From: Bacillota bacterium
GTDB lineage: Bacteria > Bacillota > Sulfobacillia > Fermentithermobacillales > Fermentithermobacillaceae
Assembly: GCA_012841065.1 (NCBI GenBank)
Contig: DUVI01000042.1
Location: 1-64,000, forward strand
Direction: 5' to 3'
Length of the DNA: 64,000 nucleotides
Positions 1 through 10,669 of the stretch are shown here, one piece after another. The notes beneath the pieces were generated by a model. The model was not told where the DNA came from, did no database searches, and worked only from the letters and a program-made list of their open reading frames with translations. The translations under genes and the position numbers were made by a program. Every line of letters starts with the position of its first letter. Position 1 is the stretch's first letter.

Positions 1-237
1 GCTACATCGTCCCTTGATACCGGATCTGAAAGGTTGGTCCAAGATGCTTTGCGGCAACTCATGGAAACGCGTACTTGCATCGTAATCGCCCACAGGCTGT
101 CTACGGTTGAGAGCGCCCACGAAATCCTGTACCTTGAAAACGGTTCAATAACAGAGCGGGGAACGCACGAAGATCTCATGGCCAACCCGGACTCAAAATA
201 CAGGTTGCTGGTGGAAAGAGATTTGTCACATAGCTAA
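1..237 (+). CDS. ABC transporter ATP-binding/permease protein, C-terminal fragment (5' truncated by window edge)
   Basis: Frame 1 from base 1 reads [61 protein letters not shown]-loop and H-loop (IAHRLST) of an ABC exporter. Confidence 0.9.
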   Translation, partial: ATSSLDTGSERLVQDALRQLMETRTCIVIAHRLSTVESAHEILYLENGSITERGTHEDLMANPDSKYRLLVERDLSHS

Positions 238-285
238 CATACATAGACATCCGGTGAAGCACCCGGCGAAAGGAGGGAAGTTGCA

Positions 286-1029
286 GTGTACATCCCAATC
301 CCCGACCTCAGACAGGCACAAAATGTGCTGGTGGTATCACCCCACCCTGACGACGCAGAGATCGCGGCGGGAGGAACCATAGCGCTCCTGGCTGAAAAAG
401 GTGCCAAGATTACTTATGCCATGGTGACAGACGGGGCCAAGGGAGGCCTGGAACCAGGCGTCTCAGAAGCTCAAGTTGCTGCAATCAGAAGGACTGAACA
501 GAAACAAGCCGGAAACATCCTTGGCGTTGCAGATATAGTGTGGCTTGGTTTCCAGGACACAGAGGTTCCTCAACCTGAGGTGGTACGGGAACCCCTGATT
601 TCTCTGATCCGGGAAATCCGGCCTGATTTCGTGATCAGCCTGGACCCGTGGCTTCCGTATGAGGCACATCCGGACCACCGCCGGGCGTCCATGGGTGTAG
701 TAGAAGCTTGCCTGTTTGCCGGGTTGCCCATGATTCAACCTGAAGACTTAGAGCACGGCCTGGCTCCATGGCAGGTCACCGGAAGAGCCCTGGCATTGTC
801 ACCAAGCCCCAACACCTTCATCGGTATCGACAGTACTTGGGACAAGAAAATCGAAGCGCTGAAATGCCATAAGTCGCAGTTTCCCAGCCAGATCTGGGAC
901 ACGTTTTACCCTCTGATTCTGGCCAAGTCAAGAGAATACGGGAGCAAGGCAAACGCCAGCACAGGAGAGGCGTTCAAAGTGCTAACCACTACTCACCTGC
1001 ATGTTATGGTAGACACGTGGGAGGCTTGA
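286..1029 (+). CDS. PIG-L/LmbE-family N-acetylglucosaminyl deacetylase
   Basis: VVSPHPDDAEIAAGGTIALL (PHPDD metal motif) and HPDHR; GTG start with aaaggagg RBS. Confidence 0.88.
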   Translation: MYIPIPDLRQAQNVLVVSPHPDDAEIAAGGTIALLAEKGAKITYAMVTDGAKGGLEPGVSEAQVAAIRRTEQKQAGNILGVADIVWLGFQDTEVPQPEVVREPLISLIREIRPDFVISLDPWLPYEAHPDHRRASMGVVEACLFAGLPMIQPEDLEHGLAPWQVTGRALALSPSPNTFIGIDSTWDKKIEALKCHKSQFPSQIWDTFYPLILAKSREYGSKANASTGEAFKVLTTTHLHVMVDTWEA

Positions 1030-1031
1030 TT

Positions 1032-2402
1032 ATGACCTTGTCTGGAAGGAAGGGACACCAGCGCCTTAGAAACATGAAAACCATTAGATTAGCAGTGGTC
1101 GGCGGGGGTTCATCGTATACCCCTGAGCTCATCGACGGACTTATCAAGCGCTGGCAGGACAACGAGTTCTTGGCGGAACACCTGGCACTCATAGATATTC
1201 CCCAAGGCAGGGATAGACTGGAAGTAGTCGGCGCTTTCGTACAAAGGATGATTGCAAGAGCCGGCATGCCTTGCAAGGTTACCACCTGGACTGAGCTTGC
1301 CCCTGGCCTTGAAGACGCAGATTTCGTCATAAGCCAGATCCGGGTTGGGGGAATGAAAGCAAGGCAGACAGACGAACATATTCCGGCCAAGCACGGCGTC
1401 GTGGGGCAGGAAACCACAGGGCCAGGCGGATTTGCATGCGCCTTAAGGACCATTCCCGCAGCGTTGGACATAGCAGGGCAAATGCAAAGCACTTGTCCCG
1501 ACGCGTGGTTACTTAATTTCACCAACCCATCAGGCATCGTAACCGAGGCACTCACTAAACACTCACAGGCCAAGGTTTTCGGATTGTGCAACGTACCTAT
1601 AGGGATCAAGATGGGTATAAGCCAGGCTATGGAGGTTGAACACGAGAGGCTCAGCGTCGACGTGTCGGGGTTAAATCACCTGTCTTTCGTCACAGGGTTG
1701 TACCTTGATGGCGAAGACATAATGGAACAGGTCATGAACTCGCCTTTGCTTGAGGAATACCTGGACAAGATAAAGGTAGGCAGACATCTTGCGTTTTTTG
1801 TGAGAGAGCTTAACGTCATTACAGGCAGTTACCTCTACTACTACTGGTCCAGGGAAAAAGCAATCAGAGATCAGAAACATGACATCTCATCGGGCAAGGG
1901 TACAAGGGCAGATCAAGTGATGACAATTGAAGACAGTCTGTTCAACTTGTATGCAGATCAGACCCTCGACACCCTCCCGCCCGATCTCAAGAAACGGGGT
2001 GGCGCCTACTACTCTGATGTTGCCCTTAACTCAATATCAAGCATCGTCAGGAATGTTCCCCACACTGAAGTGCTCAATGTGGAAAACAAAGGGGCAGTAC
2101 CCGGGCTTCCGCCGGATGTAGTTGTAGAAGTGACCTCAGCCGTTGACGGCGCCGGGCCCAAGCCGGTGGCACAACAAACGCTGCCTGCCGAAATCCTGGG
2201 ATTGGTCCAGAAAGTGAAGTGTTATGAACAGCTCACTGTAGAGGCGGCAGTCGAAGGCAACATCGTCAAAGCCTTCTCAGCCCTCATCAATCATCCCTTG
2301 GTTCAAGACGGGGAGGTTGCGGCAAACTTGCTGAAAGACATCCTGAAAGCCAACAGCGGGTTCTTGCCCCAGTTTAGGGGAAAACAGGTTCCCGGCTTCT
2401 GA
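1032..2402 (+). CDS. Glycoside hydrolase family 4 (6-phospho-beta-glucosidase/chitobiase-like, NAD-dependent)
   Basis: MKTIRLAVVGGGSSYTPELIDGLI, CNVPIG and GLNHLSF motifs of GH4; start may be 1032 or 1074. Confidence 0.88.
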   Translation: MTLSGRKGHQRLRNMKTIRLAVVGGGSSYTPELIDGLIKRWQDNEFLAEHLALIDIPQGRDRLEVVGAFVQRMIARAGMPCKVTTWTELAPGLEDADFVISQIRVGGMKARQTDEHIPAKHGVVGQETTGPGGFACALRTIPAALDIAGQMQSTCPDAWLLNFTNPSGIVTEALTKHSQAKVFGLCNVPIGIKMGISQAMEVEHERLSVDVSGLNHLSFVTGLYLDGEDIMEQVMNSPLLEEYLDKIKVGRHLAFFVRELNVITGSYLYYYWSREKAIRDQKHDISSGKGTRADQVMTIEDSLFNLYADQTLDTLPPDLKKRGGAYYSDVALNSISSIVRNVPHTEVLNVENKGAVPGLPPDVVVEVTSAVDGAGPKPVAQQTLPAEILGLVQKVKCYEQLTVEAAVEGNIVKAFSALINHPLVQDGEVAANLLKDILKANSGFLPQFRGKQVPGF

Positions 2403-2511
2403 TTACAACACCCGGTGGGAACTTGTGATCCGTGGATTCGGTATAGGGCTCCTGGTGGGATGATGTTTACCGGGTTTGAAACGATAAGCATCAACGAAAA
2501 GGAGGATGTAA

Positions 2512-3522
2512 ATGTCTTTCATCCTGGGCGTTGACGGCGGAGCTACCAAAACCTTGGCTGTTGTGGGAGACGATACAGGCCGGATTCTGGGCGCAGGCCT
2601 TGCAGGGCCGACCAATTACCAGATCACCGGAATCGAACTTGCGATGGAGAACCTCAATTCAGCCGTAGCGGTAGCTTTGGGCAACGCGGGCCTCAGTGGA
2701 ATAGATGAAGTTGATTATGCGGTGTTCGGGTTGGCAGGAGCTGATTTCCCTGTCGACTTCCGTAACCTCACGGCAGGAGTTCTAAATCTCTACCCGGGCC
2801 TGGAGTTCGAGATCGTGAACGATACATGGGTCGGCTTCCGTTCGGGCACGGGAGAGGATTACGGCGGTGTGGTAATAGCAGGTACAGGGGCGACTTCTGC
2901 AGCAGCTGCACCTGACGGCAGGAAAATCACAGGCAGGGGAATGGGCTATGAATGGGGCGGCGAAGGCGGAGCCGGATACCTGATCCGGAGCGCACTTCAT
3001 TACTCATTCAGGTCCAATGACGGCACCGGCCCTAAGACACGTTTGGCTGAGGTTGTGCTTTCACTGCTTGATTTTCCGTCTTACGATGATTTATCGCTCT
3101 ACATGTACGAAGTCCAGGGCAAATTCTCCAGGATCTACATGAAGGCGGAAGCGATAGTGCCCGCCGTGTTCCAGCTGGCTAATGAGGGCGATGAGGTTTG
3201 CATGGACATACTCATGAACCTGGGCCAGGTTATGGGAGACATCATCGGAAGAATGATCAAGTCGCTGGGTTCGTGGCAAGTGCCTCAGGACGTTGTCATG
3301 GTGGGAAGTCTGTTCACCAAAGGTGCAAACCCGCTCCTCAGAGACTCGTTCGTACTGTCTTGCCACAGGTTCGTGCCCTTTGCCAGGTTCAAGACACCTG
3401 AACTTGAACCTGCAGGAGGCGCTTACCTCATGGGGCTTGAGAAGAGAGGCTTGCCCGCCAAAGGAGAGATAAGAGCTAAGGCAATCGCCACTCTCGGGGA
3501 GATAGATATTCCCGGGGTGTGA
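2512..3522 (+). CDS. BadF/BadG/BcrA/BcrD-type ATPase, N-acetylglucosamine kinase-like
   Basis: LGVDGGATKTLAVVGDDTGRILG phosphate-1 motif and GTGATSAAAAPDGR; RBS aaaggagga. Confidence 0.85.
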   Translation: MSFILGVDGGATKTLAVVGDDTGRILGAGLAGPTNYQITGIELAMENLNSAVAVALGNAGLSGIDEVDYAVFGLAGADFPVDFRNLTAGVLNLYPGLEFEIVNDTWVGFRSGTGEDYGGVVIAGTGATSAAAAPDGRKITGRGMGYEWGGEGGAGYLIRSALHYSFRSNDGTGPKTRLAEVVLSLLDFPSYDDLSLYMYEVQGKFSRIYMKAEAIVPAVFQLANEGDEVCMDILMNLGQVMGDIIGRMIKSLGSWQVPQDVVMVGSLFTKGANPLLRDSFVLSCHRFVPFARFKTPELEPAGGAYLMGLEKRGLPAKGEIRAKAIATLGEIDIPGV

Positions 3523-3529
3523 TACAAGA

Positions 3530-3561
3530 CCGGCCTGCCCCGTAGGTTTTGGGCAGGCCGG
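3530..3561. terminator. Bidirectional hairpin between convergent kinase and grpE
   Basis: Perfect 11-bp inverted repeat ccggcctgccc / gggcaggccgg, 10-nt loop, between convergent stop codons. Confidence 0.65.
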
Positions 3562-3567
3562 CCATAC

Positions 3568-4272
3568 TTACCTTATCACCTTTACCCTGCTTGGCCTGAG
3601 GACCTCACCCTGATACATGTACCCTTTCTGGAGCTCTTGGATTATGGTACCGTGCTCCCCGCCGCCTTCTTGCGCAGCCACAGCTTCGTGGTACCTGGGA
3701 TCGAAGGCCTTTCCTACAGGATCTTCGATTGGCTCCACACCTTCCCTGGCGAGCACATCCAGGATTTGGCGCTGTATCAGGGCCACGCCGTCGTAAAATG
3801 CCTTGAACCCACCGTCCTTATCCTCGTTTGCGCCTTTTTCTCCTGCGGCCAAGGCCCTGTCGAAATTGTCCAATACATCCAGCAAGGGCAGTATGAGTTC
3901 AGACTTGCCCCTGTTTACCCTGCTATGGATATCCCTTTCAGTGCGTTTCCTGAAATTCTCCATCTCCGACATGGCCCTGAGGTACCTGTCCCAATAGTCC
4001 CCGGCCTTGGACTTCCATTCATCCCGTTCAACGATAAGCGCCTGGATCGTCTCATTTACCGCTTCGCCTGAAACCTCAGATCCCTCACCAGGAGCTTCGG
4101 TTTCGGCCCCAGATGAAGCCTCCTCTTGAGCACAAGGTCCACCGGCAGTGTCAGGGCTCGTGGCAGCTTGCCCGCGCTCATCTCCAGACAGGCAGCGCTT
4201 TTCTTCTGCACCACATAGGTCTGGCTCAGGGTTAACTTCGGCTGTATTGGGATCTCTCTTGTTCTTATCCAT
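3568..4272 (-). CDS. grpE: Nucleotide exchange factor GrpE
   Basis: YLRAMSEMENFRKRTERD...LLDVLDNFDRAL...GVEPI...FDPRYHEAV. Confidence 0.93.
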   Translation of the reverse strand: MDKNKRDPNTAEVNPEPDLCGAEEKRCLSGDERGQAATSPDTAGGPCAQEEASSGAETEAPGEGSEVSGEAVNETIQALIVERDEWKSKAGDYWDRYLRAMSEMENFRKRTERDIHSRVNRGKSELILPLLDVLDNFDRALAAGEKGANEDKDGGFKAFYDGVALIQRQILDVLAREGVEPIEDPVGKAFDPRYHEAVAAQEGGGEHGTIIQELQKGYMYQGEVLRPSRVKVIR

Positions 4273-4277
4273 CTGTC

Positions 4278-6224
<1,947 letters not shown>

Positions 6225-6271
6225 TCACAAGTTTGTCTCTTTGGGCGTACCGTGGCCCGAAGCATCACGTC

Positions 6272-6643
6272 TCACCGGGTCTCTTTGACCATCCCGTTTG
6301 TGGTCTCACATCTGCCGGCATTGTGCTTGCCTTGTTTGGTGGCGCGCATGGAATCCTGAGGCCGGCTGTCAACGTGTGTCAGACTGTCAGAATCCCCCTC
6401 CTCCATGGCGATGATCACCCGGATCCCTTGTGGGTTAATCCCGCAATGTCTCCAGAGGTATATGATGCGGGCGAGCAATTTGAGATCGTTACTGGAGTAC
6501 AGGCGGATATTTGAATCGGTCCGGGCGGGTGATATCAACCCTTCGTTTTCTATCTGTCTGAGGAACTGCGGAGTCTCACCGAGAAGACGCGCAGCAACTC
6601 CTATGGTATAAACCGGTTCATCGGGACCGTGAAAGTAAGCCAC
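6272..6643 (-). CDS. MerR-family heat-shock regulator, HspR-like
   Basis: VYTIGVAARLLGETPQFLRQIENEGLISPARTDSNIRLYSSNDLKLLARI (MerR HTH); immediately upstream of dnaK-grpE. ORF opens at 6676, but GTG at 6643 has an aagggg RBS. Confidence 0.78.
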   Translation of the reverse strand: MAYFHGPDEPVYTIGVAARLLGETPQFLRQIENEGLISPARTDSNIRLYSSNDLKLLARIIYLWRHCGINPQGIRVIIAMEEGDSDSLTHVDSRPQDSMRATKQGKHNAGRCETTNGMVKETR

Positions 6644-6724
6644 GCAATCATCCCCTTGATTAAGAAACCTCTTCAACTTGCACAGTTTTCTTATCGGACA
6701 TCATTAGTAATTATATCCTATACC

Positions 6725-6760
6725 GTCAAGTAATCTACACCCTTGATCAAGTATGTCCAA
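6725..6760 (-). promoter_or_regulatory. Candidate hspR-dnaK-grpE promoter with operator-like palindrome
   Basis: Minus strand: TTGGAC-17 bp-TAGATT, spacer contains palindrome CTTGATCAAG (6742-6751) plus another CTTGAC half-site at 6725-6730. Confidence 0.4.
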
Positions 6761-7054
6761 CAAGCATGTCAGAATTGCCTGAACTGGACAACTTAGCCAC
6801 TAGAGGAGCCCGATTTCACACGCCTGGTCAATTTCAGCTCAGTTTCGGGGTAAGGGCGGTCAGTTAAAGACCAGCTCCCAGCCAGTTCTTGAAGCTCTGG
6901 TTAATTTGAAGCCAGATTTGGCCCTGAAGTGGTCAAATCCGAACCAGACGGAACAACAGACCGGTCAACTCGTGACCATGTCCGGAGGTACTGGCGTGGT
7001 ACTATGTTTGCCGTGAGGCGGTGCCTGGTTCTTGCTGAGAAATTACCGGCAGAG

Positions 7055-7086
7055 AGCCGGGAAAAGCGTCCCCGCTCTTCCCGGCT
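7055..7086. terminator. Strong hairpin downstream of the methylmalonyl-CoA operon
   Basis: agccgggaaaagcg-tccc-cgctcttcccggct, one imperfect pair in 14. Confidence 0.55.
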
Positions 7087-7128
7087 TGTGTTTAGCAACA
7101 CACCTGCTGCCGGCTATTGCCTCCTTCA

Positions 7129-8142
7129 TTACACTCCACTACACAAATATTTCTCTACAAGCTGCCTTGCCAAGGCAGCCGGATATGTCTTGCCCTCGGA
7201 TAACTGCTTCAAGGCGCAGTCAAGGCTACCGTCTGAACGCGATTTTGAAAGGACGTGCTCAACCGTTTGCCGCCTTAAGTTAGCTTCCAGTGCAGCAAGG
7301 TAGCTCCTAGAAACCCTTTCCTCGAGCAAGTTGCCCTGCTTTAGAAACCCCAAGTGCTCATCGATCTTGTCCAGAAGTTCAGGTACACCCTTGCCCTGGG
7401 ATGCGACGGTCTTGACTACCGGAGGCCTCCATTGCCAATCTTTGTTCAGCCCCAGCATTGCCTCTAGCACGGCAACATCCCTGTCAGCGTCAGGGCGGTC
7501 GGCTTTGTTGACGCAAAACACGTCGCCGATCTCTAAGATTCCCGCCTTGATCGCTTGAATATCATCGCCTAAGCCCGGAGCCATGACAACCAGCACAGAA
7601 TGGGCATAGCGCATGATGTCCACTTCTGACTGGCCTGTGCCCACTGTTTCAACCAGTACATAGTCGAAGCCGAAAGCATCAAACAGGGTTATTACGTCGC
7701 CTGTATTTCTTGAGAGCCCGCCCAGGTATCCCCTGGATGCCAGGCTGCGGAAGAAAACCCCATCATCAGTTGTACGCGAACGCACCCTGACCCTGTCTCC
7801 CAGTATTGCGCCGCCGGTAAACGGAGAAGACGGGTCTACGGCGATCACGCCTACGGAATCGCCACGCTCCCGTATGGCCTCGATTAGGCTGTCAACCAAA
7901 GTGGACTTGCCAACGCCCGGTGACCCTGTTATGCCGATGATCTTACTGCGTCCTTTGAGTCTATAAGCTTCTTCCAGGATGTGCTGGGCATGTTCTGAGC
8001 CATCCTCAACTAGGGTCACAGCCCTTGCCAAGGCGGCACGTTTCCTGTCCCGCAAACCCTGGATTACCTGGTTATGCAAATACAACACCATCCCGCCAGG
8101 ATTGTCGGAAAACCATCTAAGGCCGCCGCAGCAGCCTTCCAC
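7129..8142 (-). CDS. meaB: Methylmalonyl-CoA mutase-associated GTPase MeaB
   Basis: GITGSPGVGKSTLVDSLI, VIAVDPSSPFTGGAILGDRVRV, VETVGTGQSEVDI. Confidence 0.93.
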   Translation of the reverse strand: MEGCCGGLRWFSDNPGGMVLYLHNQVIQGLRDRKRAALARAVTLVEDGSEHAQHILEEAYRLKGRSKIIGITGSPGVGKSTLVDSLIEAIRERGDSVGVIAVDPSSPFTGGAILGDRVRVRSRTTDDGVFFRSLASRGYLGGLSRNTGDVITLFDAFGFDYVLVETVGTGQSEVDIMRYAHSVLVVMAPGLGDDIQAIKAGILEIGDVFCVNKADRPDADRDVAVLEAMLGLNKDWQWRPPVVKTVASQGKGVPELLDKIDEHLGFLKQGNLLEERVSRSYLAALEANLRRQTVEHVLSKSRSDGSLDCALKQLSEGKTYPAALARQLVEKYLCSGV

Positions 8143-8150
8143 TTGTTGCT

Positions 8151-8555
8151 TTACCGCTTGAGGTTAGCTCTTGTATATTCCACAATGTCCTGTGTGCTGG
8201 TTCCGGGACCGAACACTTCGTCTACTCCGTTCTGCTTCAAAAACTCAACATCTTCCACGGGGATTATGCCGCCGGCAAGCACCAGCACGTCCAACTCGTC
8301 AGTACCTTTTTCTTTCTTGAGACACTCAACTACGCGGGGAAGCAGCGTATTGTGCGCTCCTGAGAGAATAGAGCAAGCTACTACATCGACGTCTTCTTCC
8401 ACTGCCATCCTTGCCAGTTCTTCCGGAGTCCGGTGCAGACCACTGTAGATCACTTCCATGCCCGCATCTCTAAAGGACCTCGCTATTACCTTAGCTCCGC
8501 GGTCATGGCCGTCCAGCCCTGGTTTTCCTACAAGAACCCTGATTTTCCTGTCCAT
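8151..8555 (-). CDS. Cobalamin-binding (small/C-terminal) subunit of methylmalonyl-CoA mutase
   Basis: [40 protein letters not shown] (DxHxxG B12 motif). Confidence 0.93.
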   Translation of the reverse strand: MDRKIRVLVGKPGLDGHDRGAKVIARSFRDAGMEVIYSGLHRTPEELARMAVEEDVDVVACSILSGAHNTLLPRVVECLKKEKGTDELDVLVLAGGIIPVEDVEFLKQNGVDEVFGPGTSTQDIVEYTRANLKR

Positions 8556-8639
8556 CCTATGACCCTCCTTCAGGATTCGCCAATTTACGCATTCTAACCG
8601 CCAGTTTCCCTAATCAACCAATCACTCATTGCCGGAACC

Positions 8640-9776
8640 TTATGTAAGCAGCGCTATCAAGACTCCGGCAGCAACCGCCGTTCCTATAGCTCCTGCAACG
8701 TTAGGCCCCATTGCATGCATAAGCAAGAAGTTCTGGGGGTTTTCCTCCTGGCCCACAACTTGGCTGACCCTTGCAGCCATGGGAACCGCCGATACTCCGG
8801 CGGAACCGATCAGAGGATTCACCTTACCGCCGGTCAAGTGATACATGAGTTTGCCAAGCAGCACCCCACCTGCAGTACCTCCGGCGAAGGCCACTATCCC
8901 GAGGGCTATGATCTTGAGAGTATCAAGGGTCAGGAAGTTCTCAGCGCTCATGGTGGCCCCAACAGACGTTGCCAGCAAGATCACTACGATGCTGTTAAGC
9001 TCGTTCTGTGCAGTCTTGGATAACCTTTCAGTGACCCCGCATTCCCTGAAGAGGTTGCCCAGCATAAGCATCCCAATCAGGGAAGCTACCGATGGAAGAA
9101 GCAAGCCGACCAATATGGTAACCACAATTGGGAATATGATCTTCTCCGTCTTTGAGACTTTCCTAGGCTGGCTCATAACCGTCATGCGTTCCTCTTTGGT
9201 GGTCAAAGCCCTCATGATTGGAGGCTGGATAAGAGGAACCAGAGACATGTAGGTGTACGCCGCAACGGCAATCGGGCCCAGAAGGTCCGGAGCTAACTTC
9301 ATAGCTGTATAAATCGCGGTTGGCCCGTCTGCCCCTCCGATGATCCCGATAGCACCGGCTTGCTTAATGGAGAAGCCCAAAGCTTGCGCCATAAGCATCG
9401 CCAGAAACACGCCGATCTGGGCTGCAGCTCCGAGCAGAATAGTTGAGGGGTTCGCCAGGAGCGGCCCGAAGTCTGTCATAGCCCCGACCCCGAGGAAAAT
9501 CAGGGGAGGGAATATTTCCTTCTCCACACCGAAACTGAGGTAGTACAGCAATCCACCTGGCATATCTCCTTCAGGAGGATTCATGATTGGAGCAAGGGGC
9601 AAGTTAGCCAAAATAGCCCCAAACGCGATGGGTACCAACAGAAGGGGTTCGAATTCTTTGTATATTGCAAGGTAAAGGAGCAGTATTCCTATGCCCAACA
9701 TCACAATGTTGCCCAACGTAATCTGTGAAAAACCGGTTTCTAGCCATAACCTTTCAAGAACAGTGCCTACACTCAT
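8640..9776 (-). CDS. Na+-translocating decarboxylase beta subunit (methylmalonyl-CoA/oxaloacetate type)
   Basis: Multi-TM protein with [16 protein letters not shown] and [22 protein letters not shown]. Confidence 0.93.
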   Translation of the reverse strand: MSVGTVLERLWLETGFSQITLGNIVMLGIGILLLYLAIYKEFEPLLLVPIAFGAILANLPLAPIMNPPEGDMPGGLLYYLSFGVEKEIFPPLIFLGVGAMTDFGPLLANPSTILLGAAAQIGVFLAMLMAQALGFSIKQAGAIGIIGGADGPTAIYTAMKLAPDLLGPIAVAAYTYMSLVPLIQPPIMRALTTKEERMTVMSQPRKVSKTEKIIFPIVVTILVGLLLPSVASLIGMLMLGNLFRECGVTERLSKTAQNELNSIVVILLATSVGATMSAENFLTLDTLKIIALGIVAFAGGTAGGVLLGKLMYHLTGGKVNPLIGSAGVSAVPMAARVSQVVGQEENPQNFLLMHAMGPNVAGAIGTAVAAGVLIALLT

Positions 9777-9812
9777 GGGGTAAATACACCTTCCTCTGGC
9801 TTCTTAAGGTAA

Positions 9813-10214
9813 CTATTTGTCTAGGCGGATGAGCACGTCTCCTGTCTGCACCGACGCTCCTTGGCTCACAACGACCTCAGTCACCGTGGCGTCATAAGGT
9901 GCAAGGATTTCATTCTGCATCTTCATTGCTTCAAGATACAGCAGGATGTCGCCACTCTTTACACTGTATCCCGCTGCAACCTTGATCTCAGTGATAACTC
10001 CAGGGATGGGAGCTGTGACCTCTCCTGCCCCGGCCGGAGCTGCAGCAGGCTTAGGCGCAGGCGCTGCCGCAGGCTTGGCAGAAACCGCAGGTTGTTGTGG
10101 AATTGCCGGAGCTTGGGGAATCCTTGCCACCGGCTCCCTTTGTGCACCCTGCCCGATCTCTTCCACTTCAACCTCAAATACTTCATCGTCGATCTTAACC
10201 CTGAATCGTCGCAC
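9813..10214 (-). CDS. Biotin carboxyl carrier (gamma) subunit of methylmalonyl-CoA decarboxylase
   Basis: Ala/Pro linker followed by EAMKMQNEILAPYDATV biotinyl domain. Confidence 0.92.
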   Translation of the reverse strand: MRRFRVKIDDEVFEVEVEEIGQGAQREPVARIPQAPAIPQQPAVSAKPAAAPAPKPAAAPAGAGEVTAPIPGVITEIKVAAGYSVKSGDILLYLEAMKMQNEILAPYDATVTEVVVSQGASVQTGDVLIRLDK

Positions 10215-10259
10215 TTTAGATCCTCCTTTATGTACAATTTGACGTAAATAATTCTTTGC

Positions 10260-10631
10260 CTATTTCAGAGCATGAATCCTTGACGTCTTACCCCATGCCC
10301 CGGCATCCGGAATCCTTCGCACGAACACCGGAACTGCGTCATATCCCAGATAGGCACGTAAAGCCGCCATAATGGCCGCTTTACGGCGGGAATCCAGTGA
10401 ATCGAAAGGCACAGCTACTGCGGCAAGCACTTCCTTCTCAGCCCTACGCGATGCACCCTGGGAGTTTGAACTTCCCAGCCCGGTGCCTGCATTAGGCTTC
10501 TCATCTTCTTCCTTTGACGTTAATCTGTGAATGAGGTTAATCACAAAGGCGATTACGGTAAGCGCCGCAAACACAACGACCATGTTAATTACAGTCAACA
10601 TCAAACCGCCTGCAAGGGTATCCGGTATCAT
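10260..10631 (-). CDS. OadG/MmdD-like small membrane subunit
   Basis: Single N-terminal TM (GGLMLTVINMVVVFAALTVIAFVINLI); position between alpha and gamma subunits. Confidence 0.8.
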   Translation of the reverse strand: MIPDTLAGGLMLTVINMVVVFAALTVIAFVINLIHRLTSKEEDEKPNAGTGLGSSNSQGASRRAEKEVLAAVAVPFDSLDSRRKAAIMAALRAYLGYDAVPVFVRRIPDAGAWGKTSRIHALK

Positions 10632-10669
10632 CTATATCCCTCCACACGTTGTGACCAGAACCCACGCCA

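Noticed and set aside
6680-7128. Possible tRNA or riboswitch in the 450-bp gap between hspR and meaB
   Set aside because: No cloverleaf or known aptamer signature found by eye; only the terminator hairpin is convincing.
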